A stretch of DNA of 64,000 bases, from contig JAGFBZ010001285.1 in assembly GCA_018398805.1 (NCBI GenBank), positions 806,001 to 870,000 of the forward strand, in the 5' to 3' direction. This document shows positions 47,410 to 58,056 of the stretch, piece by piece; within the stretch, counting starts at the first letter, position 1, and each line of letters begins with the position of its first letter. The position numbers and the translations under genes are program-made. This DNA comes from Hirundichthys speculiger (Eukaryota; Chordata; Actinopteri; Beloniformes; Exocoetidae). Under the pieces are notes generated by a model. The model worked only from the letters and a program-made list of their open reading frames with translations. It was not told the DNA's origin and searched no databases.

Positions 47410-47998
47410 TGGCGCTATGGTGGAAGGCATGGACAGTTCTGGTCGGTGGCCTCGATGACAGTAGAACTGTGAGTCACAATTTTGCAAGGTTAGGACCCAA
47501 ACGCAGGAGAAGCAGGAGGCAGGTGTGTCCAACAAAAGGTCCTTTAATTAATTAAAAAATACAAACAAACTTAAGTGGAGTAAGTCCACAACCAGCAGAG
47601 AAACAGCAGGGCAACAACACAAAAGGCACTGAAGTAAAACAGAACTCAACACGGGAAAGACAGACTTTCAAAGTAAAACTGAATCTAACAAAACCAGGAG
47701 ACAAGGAACACAAGAAACAAGGTGAATCACAAAAACACATAAACAAAAAAAAAAAAATAATAAAACCACCCTGACACATAGATGAAAATGAACCTTGGCC
47801 GTACTGAATGACCCCGAGTGGATATTCCACATTTAACTCAACTCTGAAAAACTCTTTGGTCTGTTTATGAACTTTGTCAGCGTGTTTGTTTTTTTTTTTC
47901 CTTTATCTGAACATCTACTTTTAATTTTTTTTTCTTTTGTGAATATGTTGCATGTACAACATGTTGTATGCAATGATAGTTGTGTTGTCCTTCTACAA

Positions 47999-48125
47999 CA
48001 GGGGTGGGCAAATCCAGTCCTCGTGGGCCGGTGTCCTGCATGCCTTAGATGTTTACCTGCTGCAGCACATCTGAATCGAATGAACGGGTCGTTAACGGTA
48101 CTTAGGCTAAAAATAGAGCATTTGT
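47999..48125. mobile_element. hAT-type MITE fragment (CAGGGGTGGGCAAA terminus)
   Basis: CAGGGGTGGGCAAATCCAG, CCTCGTGGGCCGGTGTCCTG and CACATCTGAATCGAATGA match the start of a widespread fish hAT nonautonomous family. The other terminus was not located. Confidence 0.6.
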
Positions 48126-48660
48126 CTCCTTTTAATCGCATGTCTCTTTTTTTCAGTAAGTAATCATTTTCACTCAGGCAATTCTTTCAAACATGAGCAT
48201 GGAAACTAAAATCTTCTTAATGTGTTAACATGTTTATATTTTTATAATAGTATTTAAAATAAAGCACCGCCCCATGTACATATTAGTTTCCATAAGGTTA
48301 AAGAGTTTAATAAGTAAGTAATTAAGTATACTAATAGAATATTTGTTTATTTTGGTGTAACAGTTAAAAAAAAACATAATAAATATAACTGGTGTAGGAT
48401 AGTTTTTTGAAAATCTAAGTGTACATTAGTGTGTTAGAAGCTTATTTACCAATATGTTACACATATGTTACTGGTTGAAGAGCATCCCATGTGTTTAGTT
48501 AAACAAAATACAGCTAGTTAAGCTGAGTTCATCCACTCAGTGGACATTTATAATAAACCATGTTTAAGAAGTAGGTTGGTCTGTGGAGTCCTCCCTTCAG
48601 AGGTTGACATAAGGCCTAAGAGTGTGGACCCCAGCCCATAATCCTGCTGCAGACACACCT
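48126..48660. other. Upstream flank of the astacin gene
   Basis: AT-rich. No other gene is seen. Enhancers cannot be judged from the sequence alone. Confidence 0.5.
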
Positions 48661-48671
48661 GTGCAGGTGAG

Positions 48672-48677
48672 TATAAA
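48672..48677 (+). promoter_or_regulatory. TATA box of the astacin gene
   Basis: TATAAA 82 bp upstream of the ATG, inside GTGAGTATAAAGAGCC. This places the transcription start near 48700 and gives a short leader. No intron is needed. Confidence 0.75.
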
Positions 48678-48758
48678 GAGCCTGGACTGAAGTGAGTCAG
48701 ACATCAAGCTTCAAGGCGTCTCTCCACAGCAGCTCTGCAGCCTCCTCTGACCCTGAAC

Positions 48759-49520
48759 ATGAGTCCCTCTGCCAGCCTGCTGCTGCTGCTGCTGCTCGGC
48801 CTCTCGCAGGCTCAACGTGATGATCCTGAAATGGACATAGACCTGACCAACAAGATCCTGACCGCCAACAACGGCACAGATGAATTCCTGCTGGAAGGAG
48901 ACCTGCTGGCTCCTGAAAACAGGAACGCCATGAAGTGCTGGTACAACAGCTGTCTGTGGAAAAAGGCCTCCAACGGCCAGGTGGTGATCCCCTACACCGT
49001 GAGCTCTCAGTTCAGCGGCTATGAGAGGCAGACCATCGAGGGCGCCATGAGGGGCTTCGGCCGTACCTGCATCCGCTTCACCCCTCGCAGGAACGAGCAC
49101 GACTTCATCAGCATTGAGAACAGAGGCGGATGTTACTCGGCTCTGGGCAGACAGGGAGGCAGACAGGAGCTCTCTCTCAACAGGGCGGGCTGCATCTACA
49201 GTGGGATCATCCAGCACGAGCTCAACCACGCTCTGGGCTTCCAGCACGAGCAGACCAGGAGCGACCGGGACAGCTACGTCAGGATCAACTGGCAGAACAT
49301 CATCCAGAGCAGCGCCTACAACTTCCAGAAGCACGACACCAACAACCTGAACACGCCCTACGATTACGGATCCATCATGCACTACGGCAGAGACGCCTTC
49401 GCCATCAGGCTCGGACTGGAGACCATCACCCCCACCCGCAACCCCTACGCCCGCATCGGCCAGAGGAACGCCCTGTCCCGCTGGGACATCGCCAGGATCA
49501 ACATGCTCTACGGATGTTAA
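48759..49520 (+). CDS. Astacin-family metalloprotease, high choriolytic (hatching) enzyme-like, intronless
   Basis: A secreted zinc endopeptidase. Best fit is the teleost high choriolytic enzyme, which swells the egg envelope at hatching. 253 residues in one exon. Residues 1-18 form a Leu-rich signal peptide. The propeptide is about 19-55, with FLLEGD (43-48) carrying the aspartate-switch Asp. The mature domain probably begins near N56 (NAMKCW). The zinc motif HELNHALGFQH is at 153-163 and the Met-turn SIMHYG at 205-210 with Tyr209. Six cysteines (60, 65, 104, 125, 145, 253) fit two conserved astacin disulphides plus the extra N-terminal pair of fish hatching enzymes. The C-terminus stops at YGC with no CUB or EGF domain. 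It has a TATA box and AATAAA signals of its own. The lack of introns agrees with HCE genes of many euteleosts, while LCE genes keep introns. No defect is seen. Confidence 0.9.
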   Translation: MSPSASLLLLLLLGLSQAQRDDPEMDIDLTNKILTANNGTDEFLLEGDLLAPENRNAMKCWYNSCLWKKASNGQVVIPYTVSSQFSGYERQTIEGAMRGFGRTCIRFTPRRNEHDFISIENRGGCYSALGRQGGRQELSLNRAGCIYSGIIQHELNHALGFQHEQTRSDRDSYVRINWQNIIQSSAYNFQKHDTNNLNTPYDYGSIMHYGRDAFAIRLGLETITPTRNPYARIGQRNALSRWDIARINMLYGC

Positions 49521-49585
49521 CAACCACGTCTGATGAATCTATTATATTATTTCAGAATATGACCCCACATGTCTAAGATAAAAAA

Positions 49586-49596
49586 AATAAAATAAA
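49586..49596 (+). terminator. Polyadenylation signals of the astacin gene
   Basis: Two overlapping AATAAA hexamers (49586-49591 and 49591-49596), about 65 bp after the stop codon. Confidence 0.75.
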
Positions 49597-49907
49597 AGCA
49601 ATGCAAAATGACTCACTGCTGTTTAGTAATTCTTTAGAATCACAGGTTCACAAAAAAATTGAACTCTGAGGTAATGCACTCCGAACATTTCTACGGTGAT
49701 ATTTTACAATCTCAAAAGTCAAGTTCTTGAGAGAGTCTTTGGAAAATAAGACTCACCTCTTGTCTGTCTTATTTTTGCTTCTTATACGAGTTTGACCGTT
49801 TTTGAGTTTTATCTTTCATTTTTAGCTTCACAATGAAACAGGTGTTCAGATCCTTTGACCCAGTGGGGGTGTGATGAGGGGGGAAGGTGGGAGTGAGGGG
49901 TGAGGGT

Positions 49908-50149
49908 GGGGGGGGGGGGGGGGGGGTTGTTCATCTGCCTCTCTAAAGTAAGGGACAACACATATCAGCTTTACAAAGATAAAATACTCTACTTGAGCAG
50001 GTATCATAGCTGACTCTTTAAAAAACAGTTTGTACTGTGAGCTTTTTATTTCTCATCTTTCACACTTCATCCAAGTGAGAAGAAGCCTTAGCGTGTTCAT
50101 CCCATCTGTTTTTATCTCCCTGCAGCACCCCCCCCCCCCCCCCCCCCCC
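49908..50149. repeat. G19 tract and C22 tract 200 bp apart
   Basis: A pure G run at 49908-49926 and a pure C run at 50128-50149. Both can form G-quadruplex-like structures, and they are mutually complementary. Confidence 0.9.
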
Positions 50150-50384
50150 AGCTGTCCTCTTGCCAACTGTCTGCCGTGAAGTGAGGGTATTTGGGTATTT
50201 TCACATTCCTCCACTTCTCTACGGAGGACATTTCTGATGACTCTGTACCTACACTCAAAAAAAAAAAAAAAATTCAGGACCAATCTTAGGATTTATGTGT
50301 TTTAATTAGAAATTAAATTTCTATCCATTTATATTTTATAGTTTTCATATAAAATAGACTCATCAAGTTCATCAATCAAGGGCG

Positions 50385-51790
50385 TAACCATGGTATAGAC
50401 ATTGGGGGGGGGTCCAAATGAGAGCCTCCCCCAGAATTTTTTTTAAAGGTGCATTTCCCACAGTTCTGTGATTTTTATTTATTGACTATCTGAAATCACA
50501 TTTAAAGGAATAGTCTGCAATTTCTCTGAGATAGTAGCGAATAGGATAGCTTCCAGCTGGGAAAAATTACATGCCTAAAACATGTTGATGTAAATATTGT
50601 GATTGGAACGACAAAAAGTCCATAGCAAACGATGGACTTTTAATTCCAAGTTAATTTTATTTGTTGATTTGTCTCAAAATGAATGTCTGCACATTTACAC
50701 TGAAACGTTTAATGTGAATGAAATCATAGATTTGTACAAAGAATTAAATGTAAAATATTGATGTTAATTGAATATATATACAGATTTATTCATTTGACAT
50801 TAAAAAAAATAGTGTGGCCTGTCCTTACAGCATCCCTCTCCCTGTCTCTCTGTGCTTCCTGCATTATGACCAGATATTATTATTGTACCAGAAGAATAAC
50901 TGACCCTGAGGAAAACTTTATTAAGAATATTCTGCTTTTCTTACTAGTTTTATTTACTGCTGACACGTAGGCTTAGGTTAAAACAAATGTCATCAAGCTG
51001 TTGAGTCTTGTATTCCAGTGTCTCACCTGATCATCCATGTTTTCAGAGACTGTCTGGTCTGTCCTTACAGCGTCCCTCTCCCTGTCTCTCTGTGCTGCCT
51101 GCATTATGACCAGATATTATTATTATTGTACCAGAAGAACAATAACTGACCCTGAGGATCTTTTTAATTTGATACGTTGAATATTCTGCTTGTATTACTA
51201 GCGTTACACACACACATACACACGACACACGGAGAGAGAAAACAGCAGCACACATGGAAGACACATCATATCATATGATACAGTCTCTTCACTTCAAGCT
51301 AGCTAGCTCAACTAACAAACTGAGCCCTTTTTAACGAGTTAAATATTTCAAACTAATTTAAAATTTAACACTCAGTATGACAACATCACTCCTCTTTAGC
51401 TATCTAGTTGCTTACTGTCTGAAAAAACTTCGTATGTCCTGTTTTTTCTGCTTTTTGGGTAAAGACATTGCTCCCTCCTTCCTTTCACATTCAACGCTCT
51501 ATTGTTTCGTTCTGTCGGAGCCGATTCAAACCGAGAGCCGTTAAATGGGCGCAACCAAGTGTACAACTGGGAGGGGGGGTCACACACTTTAGTGTTCCTT
51601 ATAAACGGAAATAAATTGATCGGTAAATATTCGGAAATAACAAGAGACGGACTGTCGAGCCAGGTTTCATAAAAGGAGGAAATATTTAATATATTTACAC
51701 ATAATATTGGGGGGGACAGATTGGTATTTTCCCAGTATTGGGGGGGACACGACCCCCTCAAAGAATGCGTGGTTACCCCCATGTCATCAA
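50385..51790. mobile_element. DNA element with GGGCGTAACCATG / GTGGTTACCCCCATG ends
   Basis: The left end GGGCGTAACCATGG is inverted, imperfectly, as GTGGTTACCCCCATG at the right, and both are followed inward by G-rich ATTGGGGGGG tracts. A direct repeat TCATCAATCAA flanks it (about 50373-50383 and 51783-51794). No transposase frame is seen. An internal block of about 105 bp (50813-50916) is duplicated at 51048-51158. Confidence 0.65.
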
Positions 51791-52799
51791 TCAAATATAA
51801 ATAAATAGTATAAGAAAATGACAATGATGTAGTTGATTTACTGAAGTTAAACCAAATCAAATTCATAAGTGTTTGTTATAAAATGTTAGAATAACATCTC
51901 AACTACATATAGATTAAAAATAGGTTTTTACAATTTTTAACAAATGCACAAACCTAGTAACTAATAGTTTGAACTGCCTGAAGTTAAGTAAATAAATAGC
52001 TTGACTGTGATTATTTTTTTAAATCAATTTGTTTGACAAATGAACATCACATTAGCTTTCAAATAAATATTATTCTTAAACTATTATATCAAAATGGGTT
52101 GAATTTATTTAAAAATACATAAATAAAATCTTGCTGTTTTAGTTTTTTTAGTTTTTGTCCAGTGAAAACGTCCGGTGAAACAACTCACCGCTGTGCTTAA
52201 AAGTTGGAAAGGTGTTATGAAATTTTCCACCTTTTTTCTGTCCATAAGCATATTTTCTCACATAAAAAGTTTATATTGTAACTTCTTTAGTCTACAAAGT
52301 TAGTTTGTTTGTATTCATTATAGTCCTTATATTATATAATTCTGTATTTAAAAGAAGCATACAGTTATCTGAATGTCTATCAAATCTCCACTGTTTTCAG
52401 TATTTTGTTATTTTTTTCTATTTGAAAAAATAGTTAAGAATTCCTCCACATGCTGGACAGTTTTTAACAACATCTCTCACCGCTGTTTCATTTGAACATG
52501 TTTCAGATGTCTGTGGAAACCAAGTCCTGTGATGCAGCACTCAAACCCATATTTGATCAAAAAAAAAACAAAAAAAAACTTAACAACTTAACACAGCCAG
52601 TCATCCTGTTGAGAAGCAAAAGATGGTTCCTAGTACAAACCAGATGGGTTTATATATATCCCTGCTCTCCTTCTGAGTGATACACCTAAGTAGTGGTTTC
52701 TTTCCTTTTTCTTTTTTTTCCTCATTACATAATTTCATGTTTGTAATTGAACAGTTTTAAGCCCAGTACTTCAGTGAACCAGCAGCAGCCAGTTTAAAA
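51791..52799. other. Intergenic, no feature
   Basis: AT-rich sequence without a supported gene or repeat. Confidence 0.55.
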
Positions 52800-52801
52800 T
52801 A

Positions 52802-52990
52802 CAGTTGAAACCAGAAGTTTACAGTCACTGTCTGACATTAAATGAGACTAAACCTTTTTCTGTTTTAGGTCAGTTAGGATTACCACAATTATTACTATTT
52901 GCTAAATGCAAAAATAATGAGAGACTTTTTTTGAGATTTTTAAAAAAAAAAATTACTTTCTCCAAAGTCAGACGTTTACATTACAGAACA
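52802..52990. mobile_element. Tc1-type transposon terminus with IR/DR structure
   Basis: It starts CAGTTGAAACCAGAAGTTTAC directly after a TA dinucleotide (52800-52801). A second related motif (AAAGTCAGACGTTTACATTA) lies about 160 bp inward. That outer/inner direct-repeat layout is the IR/DR terminus of the Tc1 family in fish. The rest of the element is missing, replaced by LINE sequence at about 53010. Confidence 0.75.
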
Positions 52991-53009
52991 TGTGTTAGGA
53001 TGTTGGGAT

Positions 53010-53570
53010 GCTCTTCTTGGACTACAGTTCTGCTTTGGCCAGGCTAACTTAGACACAAGCTAACAGACCTCAGTCTCCTGACTCCCACCTGTAACTGGAT
53101 CCTGGACCTCCTGACCAGAAGACCACAGGTGGTGAGAATGGGAAAGCAAGTGTCTGCTGAGCTCAAGGTCAGCAGGATCTCCACAGGGCTGCTGTCTCAG
53201 CCCTAAACCTTTTCACCCTGTACACCTACGACTGTGTCTCCAACCAGGACACCCTCACTGTTGAATATGCTGACGACCCCACCATCCAGGGCCTTATCAT
53301 GAGGGGGGGGGGGGTGAGTTGAGCTACAGGACTCTGGTCAACAACACCCTTGTTTGTGGTGAGGAGAATAATTTCATTCTCAACATAAACAAGACAAAGG
53401 AAATTGTCATGGACTTCAGGAAGATCCCTCCCCCTCTGCAGCCCCTCACCATCAAAGGGACTGAAGTGGAGCAGGTGGACAAGTTCTTGGGCCTGCAGGT
53501 AACATCTGACCTGAGCTGGACTACAAACACTGTTGCCACAGTGCAAAAAGCCCAGCAGTGCCTGTACTTA
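53010..53570 (+). pseudogene. Degraded LINE reverse transcriptase fragment (family 2)
   Basis: Frames contain LFLDYSSA (motif A), LFTLYTYDCVSNQDTL, VEYADDPTI (the YADD box, here in EYADD), ILNINKTKEIVMDFRK and VDKFLGLQVTSDLSWT, as in fish CR1-superfamily RTs. Stops and frameshifts break it, and a G9 run lies inside. It is a different family from the LINE that follows at 53573. Confidence 0.75.
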
Positions 53571-53572
53571 AA

Positions 53573-53725
53573 TCAGGTTGCTCAGGAAACGTGGCCTTTA
53601 TTGACAACTGGCCGGATTTCTGGGGAAAGCCTGGTCTGATTAGAAGAGACGGCATTCATCCCACCCGGGATGGTGCAGCTCTTATTTCTAGTAATCTGGC
53701 CGATTCTCTTAGACGCTCCCCCTGA
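53573..53725 (+). CDS. LINE ORF1 C-terminal fragment (SGNH esterase-like)
   Basis: A frame ending in TGA at 53723-53725 reads GNVAFIDNWPDFWG, then RRDGIHPTRDGAALIS. The D-x-x-H (DGIH) is the second catalytic block of SGNH-type esterase domains found in ORF1 of CR1-group LINEs. The N-terminal part is missing. It overlaps the beginning of the ORF2 open frame. Confidence 0.7.
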   Translation, partial: SGCSGNVAFIDNWPDFWGKPGLIRRDGIHPTRDGAALISSNLADSLRRSP

Positions 53726-56444
53726 CAATCCAGGGTGGAGGCCAGGATGCAGAGCTGCAGTCTTACACGCTTCTCTGCTGCTTCTCGAGGACCGTCCCCC
53801 ATCCACTAAAGATAGAGAAATTAACTTTATAGCTGCTAGTGCTAACATGGTGCCGAACAAAAACAAAAACATAGAATTGGTGTCAATTCCCCGTCCTCCA
53901 AAAGTCTACTTAGCGCGTTGTGATAGAGGCGTTAACCAAAATAATTTGATAAAAATTAAAACTGTCAGACACGTGGAGCCAAGAGAACTTGTAATTAGAT
54001 ATGGACTACTGAATGTGAGGTCTCTTGGCTCTAAGTCTCTGTTAATCAATGATCTTATTACTGAGACTCGTTGCGATGTCTTCTGCTTATCAGAAACATG
54101 GCTACAAGAGGGAGAGTATGTGAGCTTAAATGAGGCTACGCCACCAGGTTATATTAATTATCATATTCCCCGGAGTACGGGTCGCGGTGGAGGAGCAGCT
54201 GTCTACAACTCCAGCCTGCAAGTAAAAACAAAACCCAAATGTAATTATAATACATTCGAAAGCCTCACGCTTAGTCTAACTTTTCCAAATTGGAGGTCAG
54301 AAAAGTCAGTCTTGTTGGTAGTGGTGTACCGGCCACCTGCTGGTGCTTATCTGGAGTTTCTGTCTGAGTTCTCTGATTTTTTAGCTGGTTTAGTGCTCAG
54401 CTCAGACAAAGTCATCATAGTGGGTGACTTTAACATCCACATGGATGTTGACAGTGACAGCTTTAAATTAGCCTTTACATCTCTCTTAGATTCATTTGGC
54501 GTCTCACAAAAAGTGAAAGAACCGACTCACTGCTTTAATCATATCCTGGATCTGGTTCTCACCTATGGTATAGATACTCATCACCTGTTAGTGTCGCCGC
54601 TGAATTCTCTTCTCTCGGACCACTTTTTAGTTACATTCGAGTTCAGCATTTGTGGCATTAAAACAGGAAATGAAATGTGTCATTACAGCAGATGTCTTTC
54701 TGAAGATGCTGTGAATAATTTTAAGGAGGTCATTCTCTCTCATCTCCCTATGGTGGAATATGACAGAATAGCTGAGGGCACCGACCTGAATTTTACTCCG
54801 GCAGACATTGATCACCTTGTTAACAATACTGCTGATATGTTACATTCCGCCTTGGATGCGGTCGCTCCTCTGAGGAAGAGGGTTTCTTATCTTAGGAGCT
54901 CAGCTCCCTGGTATAATTCACATATTCGCATGCTGAAAGCACGTAAAATGGAAAGGAGGTGGTACTCCTGTAAATCTGTGGACTCCCATCGTGCCTGGAG
55001 AGATAGTTTAATAGTCTACAAAAGAGCCCTACGCAGAGCTAGAACATCTTATTATTCTTCGCTAATAGAAGAGAACAAACATAACCCACGTTTTCTGTTC
55101 AGCACTGTAGCCAGGCTGACAAAGAGTCACAACTCTGTTGGTCCATGCATTCCTGCTACTCTCAGTAGTGAAGACTTTATGAGCTTTTTTAGTGGGAAAA
55201 TAATCAAAATTAGAGATGAGATCGGCCAGGCCCAGCTGTCGGCGGCTGTGGACGTCCCTGCAGCTTCGTTGTTCTCTTCCGTTTCTGATTTGACTCTGGA
55301 CTGTTTTTCTCCTGTGGGCCTCTCTGAGTTGACCTCAACTATCAGTAAAGCTAAACCATCTACATGTCTGTTGGATCCCATCCCAACTCGACTGTTCAAG
55401 GATGTTATGTCCTCTATTGGTATATCAATTTTGGATCAGATTAACCTATCTCTACAATTAGGATATGTGCCACAGGTTTTTAAAGTTGCAGTCATTAAAC
55501 CTTTGCTCAAGAAACCATCCCTTGACCCGGACATCTTGGCAAACTATAGATCAATATCCAACCTTCCATTTATTTCTAAAATTCTGGAAAAAATAGTTGC
55601 TAGCCAGTTAGGAGAACACCTGCATAGAAATGATCTATTTGAGGTCTTTCAGTCAGGGTTTAGAACTCATCATAGCACAGAAACTGCACTGATTAGAGTC
55701 TCCAACGACCTCCTCATGGCCTCAGACAATGGATTAGTTTCTGTCCTGGTTCTGCTGGACCTCAGTGCTGCTTTTGATACCGTTGATCACGGCCTTTTGC
55801 TGCAGAGATTAGAGCATACTGTTGGAATTAAAGGGACAGCATTAGGCTGGTTTAAGTCATACCTATCTGACAGGTTCCAGTTCGTCCATGTTATTGACGT
55901 TTCTTCTACACGGACTAGGGTCTGCTATGGCGTCCCACAGGGTTCAGTTCTGGGACCAATCCTTTTCACTTTATACATGTTGCCCTTGGGAAAAATTATC
56001 CAGAGCCATGGCATAAACTTTCATTGCTATGCTGATGATACGCAGCTGTACTTATCTATGAAACCAGAGGAAACAAAACCTTTGGCTAAACTTCAAGGGT
56101 GTCTTAATGATATTAAGTCCTGGATGTCCTCTAACTTTTTGCTTCTAAACTCGGATAAAACAGAGGTTATTGTCTTTGGTCCCAAACACCTGAGGAATGG
56201 ATTAACTGAGTTTACGCTGGCTTCCAGCACAGTTGTGAAAAACCTTGGAGTTATTTTTGATCAGGATATGTCATTTAAGCAGCATATTAATCAGGTTTGC
56301 AAGACTGCCTTTTTTCATCTCCGAAATATTGCCAAAATTAGGAGCATCCTCTCCCAGGGTGATGCCGAAAAATTAATCCACGCGTTTGTTAGCTCTAGAC
56401 TGGATTACTGTAATGCGCTGTTAGCAGGATGTCCGAAAAGCTAA
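53670..56444 (+). CDS. LINE ORF2: AP endonuclease plus reverse transcriptase
   Basis: 924 codons open from the first ATG; the true start may be the Met at codon 60 or a site upstream. Endonuclease landmarks: LLNVRSLG (N115), SETWL (E142), VVYRPP, VGDFN (251-255) and LSDH (315-318). RT landmarks: LLDLSAAFDTVDH (motif A), GVPQGSVLGP (from 754) and YADD (787-790), with the thumb-like region after it. It encodes the enzyme for target-primed reverse transcription. It ends early at TAA (56442-56444) because of a small out-of-frame change; the protein continues in another frame. Confidence 0.88.
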   Translation: MVQLLFLVIWPILLDAPPDNPGWRPGCRAAVLHASLLLLEDRPPSTKDREINFIAASANMVPNKNKNIELVSIPRPPKVYLARCDRGVNQNNLIKIKTVRHVEPRELVIRYGLLNVRSLGSKSLLINDLITETRCDVFCLSETWLQEGEYVSLNEATPPGYINYHIPRSTGRGGGAAVYNSSLQVKTKPKCNYNTFESLTLSLTFPNWRSEKSVLLVVVYRPPAGAYLEFLSEFSDFLAGLVLSSDKVIIVGDFNIHMDVDSDSFKLAFTSLLDSFGVSQKVKEPTHCFNHILDLVLTYGIDTHHLLVSPLNSLLSDHFLVTFEFSICGIKTGNEMCHYSRCLSEDAVNNFKEVILSHLPMVEYDRIAEGTDLNFTPADIDHLVNNTADMLHSALDAVAPLRKRVSYLRSSAPWYNSHIRMLKARKMERRWYSCKSVDSHRAWRDSLIVYKRALRRARTSYYSSLIEENKHNPRFLFSTVARLTKSHNSVGPCIPATLSSEDFMSFFSGKIIKIRDEIGQAQLSAAVDVPAASLFSSVSDLTLDCFSPVGLSELTSTISKAKPSTCLLDPIPTRLFKDVMSSIGISILDQINLSLQLGYVPQVFKVAVIKPLLKKPSLDPDILANYRSISNLPFISKILEKIVASQLGEHLHRNDLFEVFQSGFRTHHSTETALIRVSNDLLMASDNGLVSVLVLLDLSAAFDTVDHGLLLQRLEHTVGIKGTALGWFKSYLSDRFQFVHVIDVSSTRTRVCYGVPQGSVLGPILFTLYMLPLGKIIQSHGINFHCYADDTQLYLSMKPEETKPLAKLQGCLNDIKSWMSSNFLLLNSDKTEVIVFGPKHLRNGLTEFTLASSTVVKNLGVIFDQDMSFKQHINQVCKTAFFHLRNIAKIRSILSQGDAEKLIHAFVSSRLDYCNALLAGCPKS

Positions 56445-56812
56445 ATAGCCTTCAATTGATCCAGAACGCAGCAGCGAGGGTGCTGACAGGAATCCGCAAG
56501 CGAGATCACATCTCTCCCGTGTTAGCCTCCCTCCATTGGCTTCCCGTGAAATTTAGAATTGAGTTTAAAATTCTGCTTCTCGCATATAAGGCCCTTAATG
56601 GCCTAGCTCCGCGCTATTTACAAGACTTGATAGCATGTTATGCTCCTAATAGAGCTCTCCGCTCTCAGAGTGCAGGATTACTCGTCGTTCCTAGAATATC
56701 TAAAAGTAGGTTTGGAGGACGGGCCTTCTGCTACCAGGCACCTTTTTTATGGAACCAGCTACCAGTTTGGGTTAAGGAGGCTGATACCACCTCCATTTTT
56801 AAACTAAATTGA
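56445..56812 (+). pseudogene. Frameshifted C-terminal end of LINE ORF2
   Basis: In the shifted frame the family C-terminus goes on at once: LNSLQLIQNAAARVLTGI, LASLHWLPVKFRI, LAYKALNGLAPRYL, SRFGGRAFCYQAPFLWNQLP. It ends with TGA at 56810-56812. The break lies in the few bases at about 56440. Confidence 0.85.
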
Positions 56813-56865
56813 AAACATTTCTGTTCAGTAAAGCCTACAGTTAGTCTTAACTATAGTGTGTAGGG

Positions 56866-58041
56866 TGTAAAATCCCCCAGTTTTGGTTCAGTCTCTGACT
56901 AGCAGAGTCTGTCACCGGGACCAGCTCTCCATCCTACGGGTAAGAAATTGCGGTCTAGGAGAGGTTCCTCACTAGATTTCCTCAACTTATTTAAGCTGGT
57001 GTCGAGAAGATACGCCTAGCTCTCACTGCCTACTTCCAAACGTATGCCCCGCTCACTCCAATAACTGTCCTTCAGAGGAATAGCCGGGTGGCTCGAAGTC
57101 CAGCTATCGGTCACGTCTGTTAACGGCAGCTCTTCTCTCACGATTCGGGCTCTTGTTACAGGCTAGGAAAACTTTAGCGGCTCGGACAGCGAGCCTCAGG
57201 GACAATTTGACAAAAATGTGGCTAAAATAACCCATAAGAACCTGTGTGTTAGTGCAGAGGCATAAACAAGTCTTCAAAATTCTGAATACAGATGTAATGT
57301 CCACAACGACGTCTTATGACAGTTTTTATATTTATTAAAGCAGATTAGCAAGGTTAAGCAACAGCACTGATTGGTTATACAATTTATAATTCTAAAAAGG
57401 CAAATTAAAGCTGTGGCTTACTGATCAGTTCATCTGGTTGGTCAAGGACAGGCTGAGAAACGCATGTGCACCTTTGCGTTTTCAAGGCCGCTGGCAGGGA
57501 GGGAGAGAGAGAGCTCAAACGATCAGGCCTGCAGGTATGCTGATCCGGCCCCTCCTCCTTGCTAGCAGTGAGCTAGGCTAACCAAAAAGGCTCCAATTAT
57601 TCCTTCAAGAAATGGGGAAAATTCGTAGATCCTGTTCCAAGCGTCTTTCTGTCTTCTTTTCTTGAAGTAAATCCTTCCAGTTAATCCTTCAGATGGGGGT
57701 CGCTCGTCCAGGTTTCAGCTAGTCCTTCTTCGTCTGAAAATCGCTCCAGGAATCCACCCCGAGTCCTTCTGCGTTCTCTTTTTATGCGCTCTCTCTCTCC
57801 TTGCTCGCCCCGCACCAGCCTTCATCTGATTGGTTCTCTCACCTTTGCATATGCATACATAATTTCCCTCAAACTTCACATGACACTTCTGATTGGTTAT
57901 TCACATATACAGAGGCGTGCATAATTTTACATAATCATGCATAACACACATCCCACAATGACTTCACATGTTTACAGCTTTGGCAGGGGCGTTCACCTTA
58001 ATCATCATGACATCATGGCACACACAAGCCTCGCAAGGTCA
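56866..58041 (-). repeat. 3' LTR
   Basis: On the plus strand it starts TGTAAAATCCCCC and, by my reading, ends GCAAGGTCA at 58041, giving TG...CA ends. A polypyrimidine tract follows (a polypurine tract on the element strand). A TATA-like CATAAAAAG lies at 57778-57786 and AATAAA at 57331-57336, both on the minus strand, in the right order for U3-R. The 58041 border is inferred. Confidence 0.85.
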
Positions 58042-58056
58042 CCTTGTTTTTTTCTT
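58042..58056 (-). other. Polypurine tract next to the 3' LTR
   Basis: The minus strand reads AAGAAAAAAACAAGG, immediately followed by TG of the proposed LTR. It contains one C. It is the best candidate for the plus-strand priming site. Confidence 0.55.

Larger units (their letters stand above)
53573..56865 (+). mobile_element. CR1/L2/Rex-type non-LTR retrotransposon, 5'-truncated, nearly full ORF2
   Basis: Contains the end of ORF1 (esterase-like), ORF2 with endonuclease and reverse transcriptase, and a short 3' tail cut at 56866 by the LTR element. It is the same family as the relic at 551-1060. ORF2 is open for over 900 codons with one late frameshift, so this copy is young. Confidence 0.85.

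Noticed and set aside
48711..49523. 270-codon minus-strand frame opposite the astacin gene
   Set aside because: Shadow of a GC-rich coding sequence; it has no family resemblance, while the plus strand has the complete astacin motifs.
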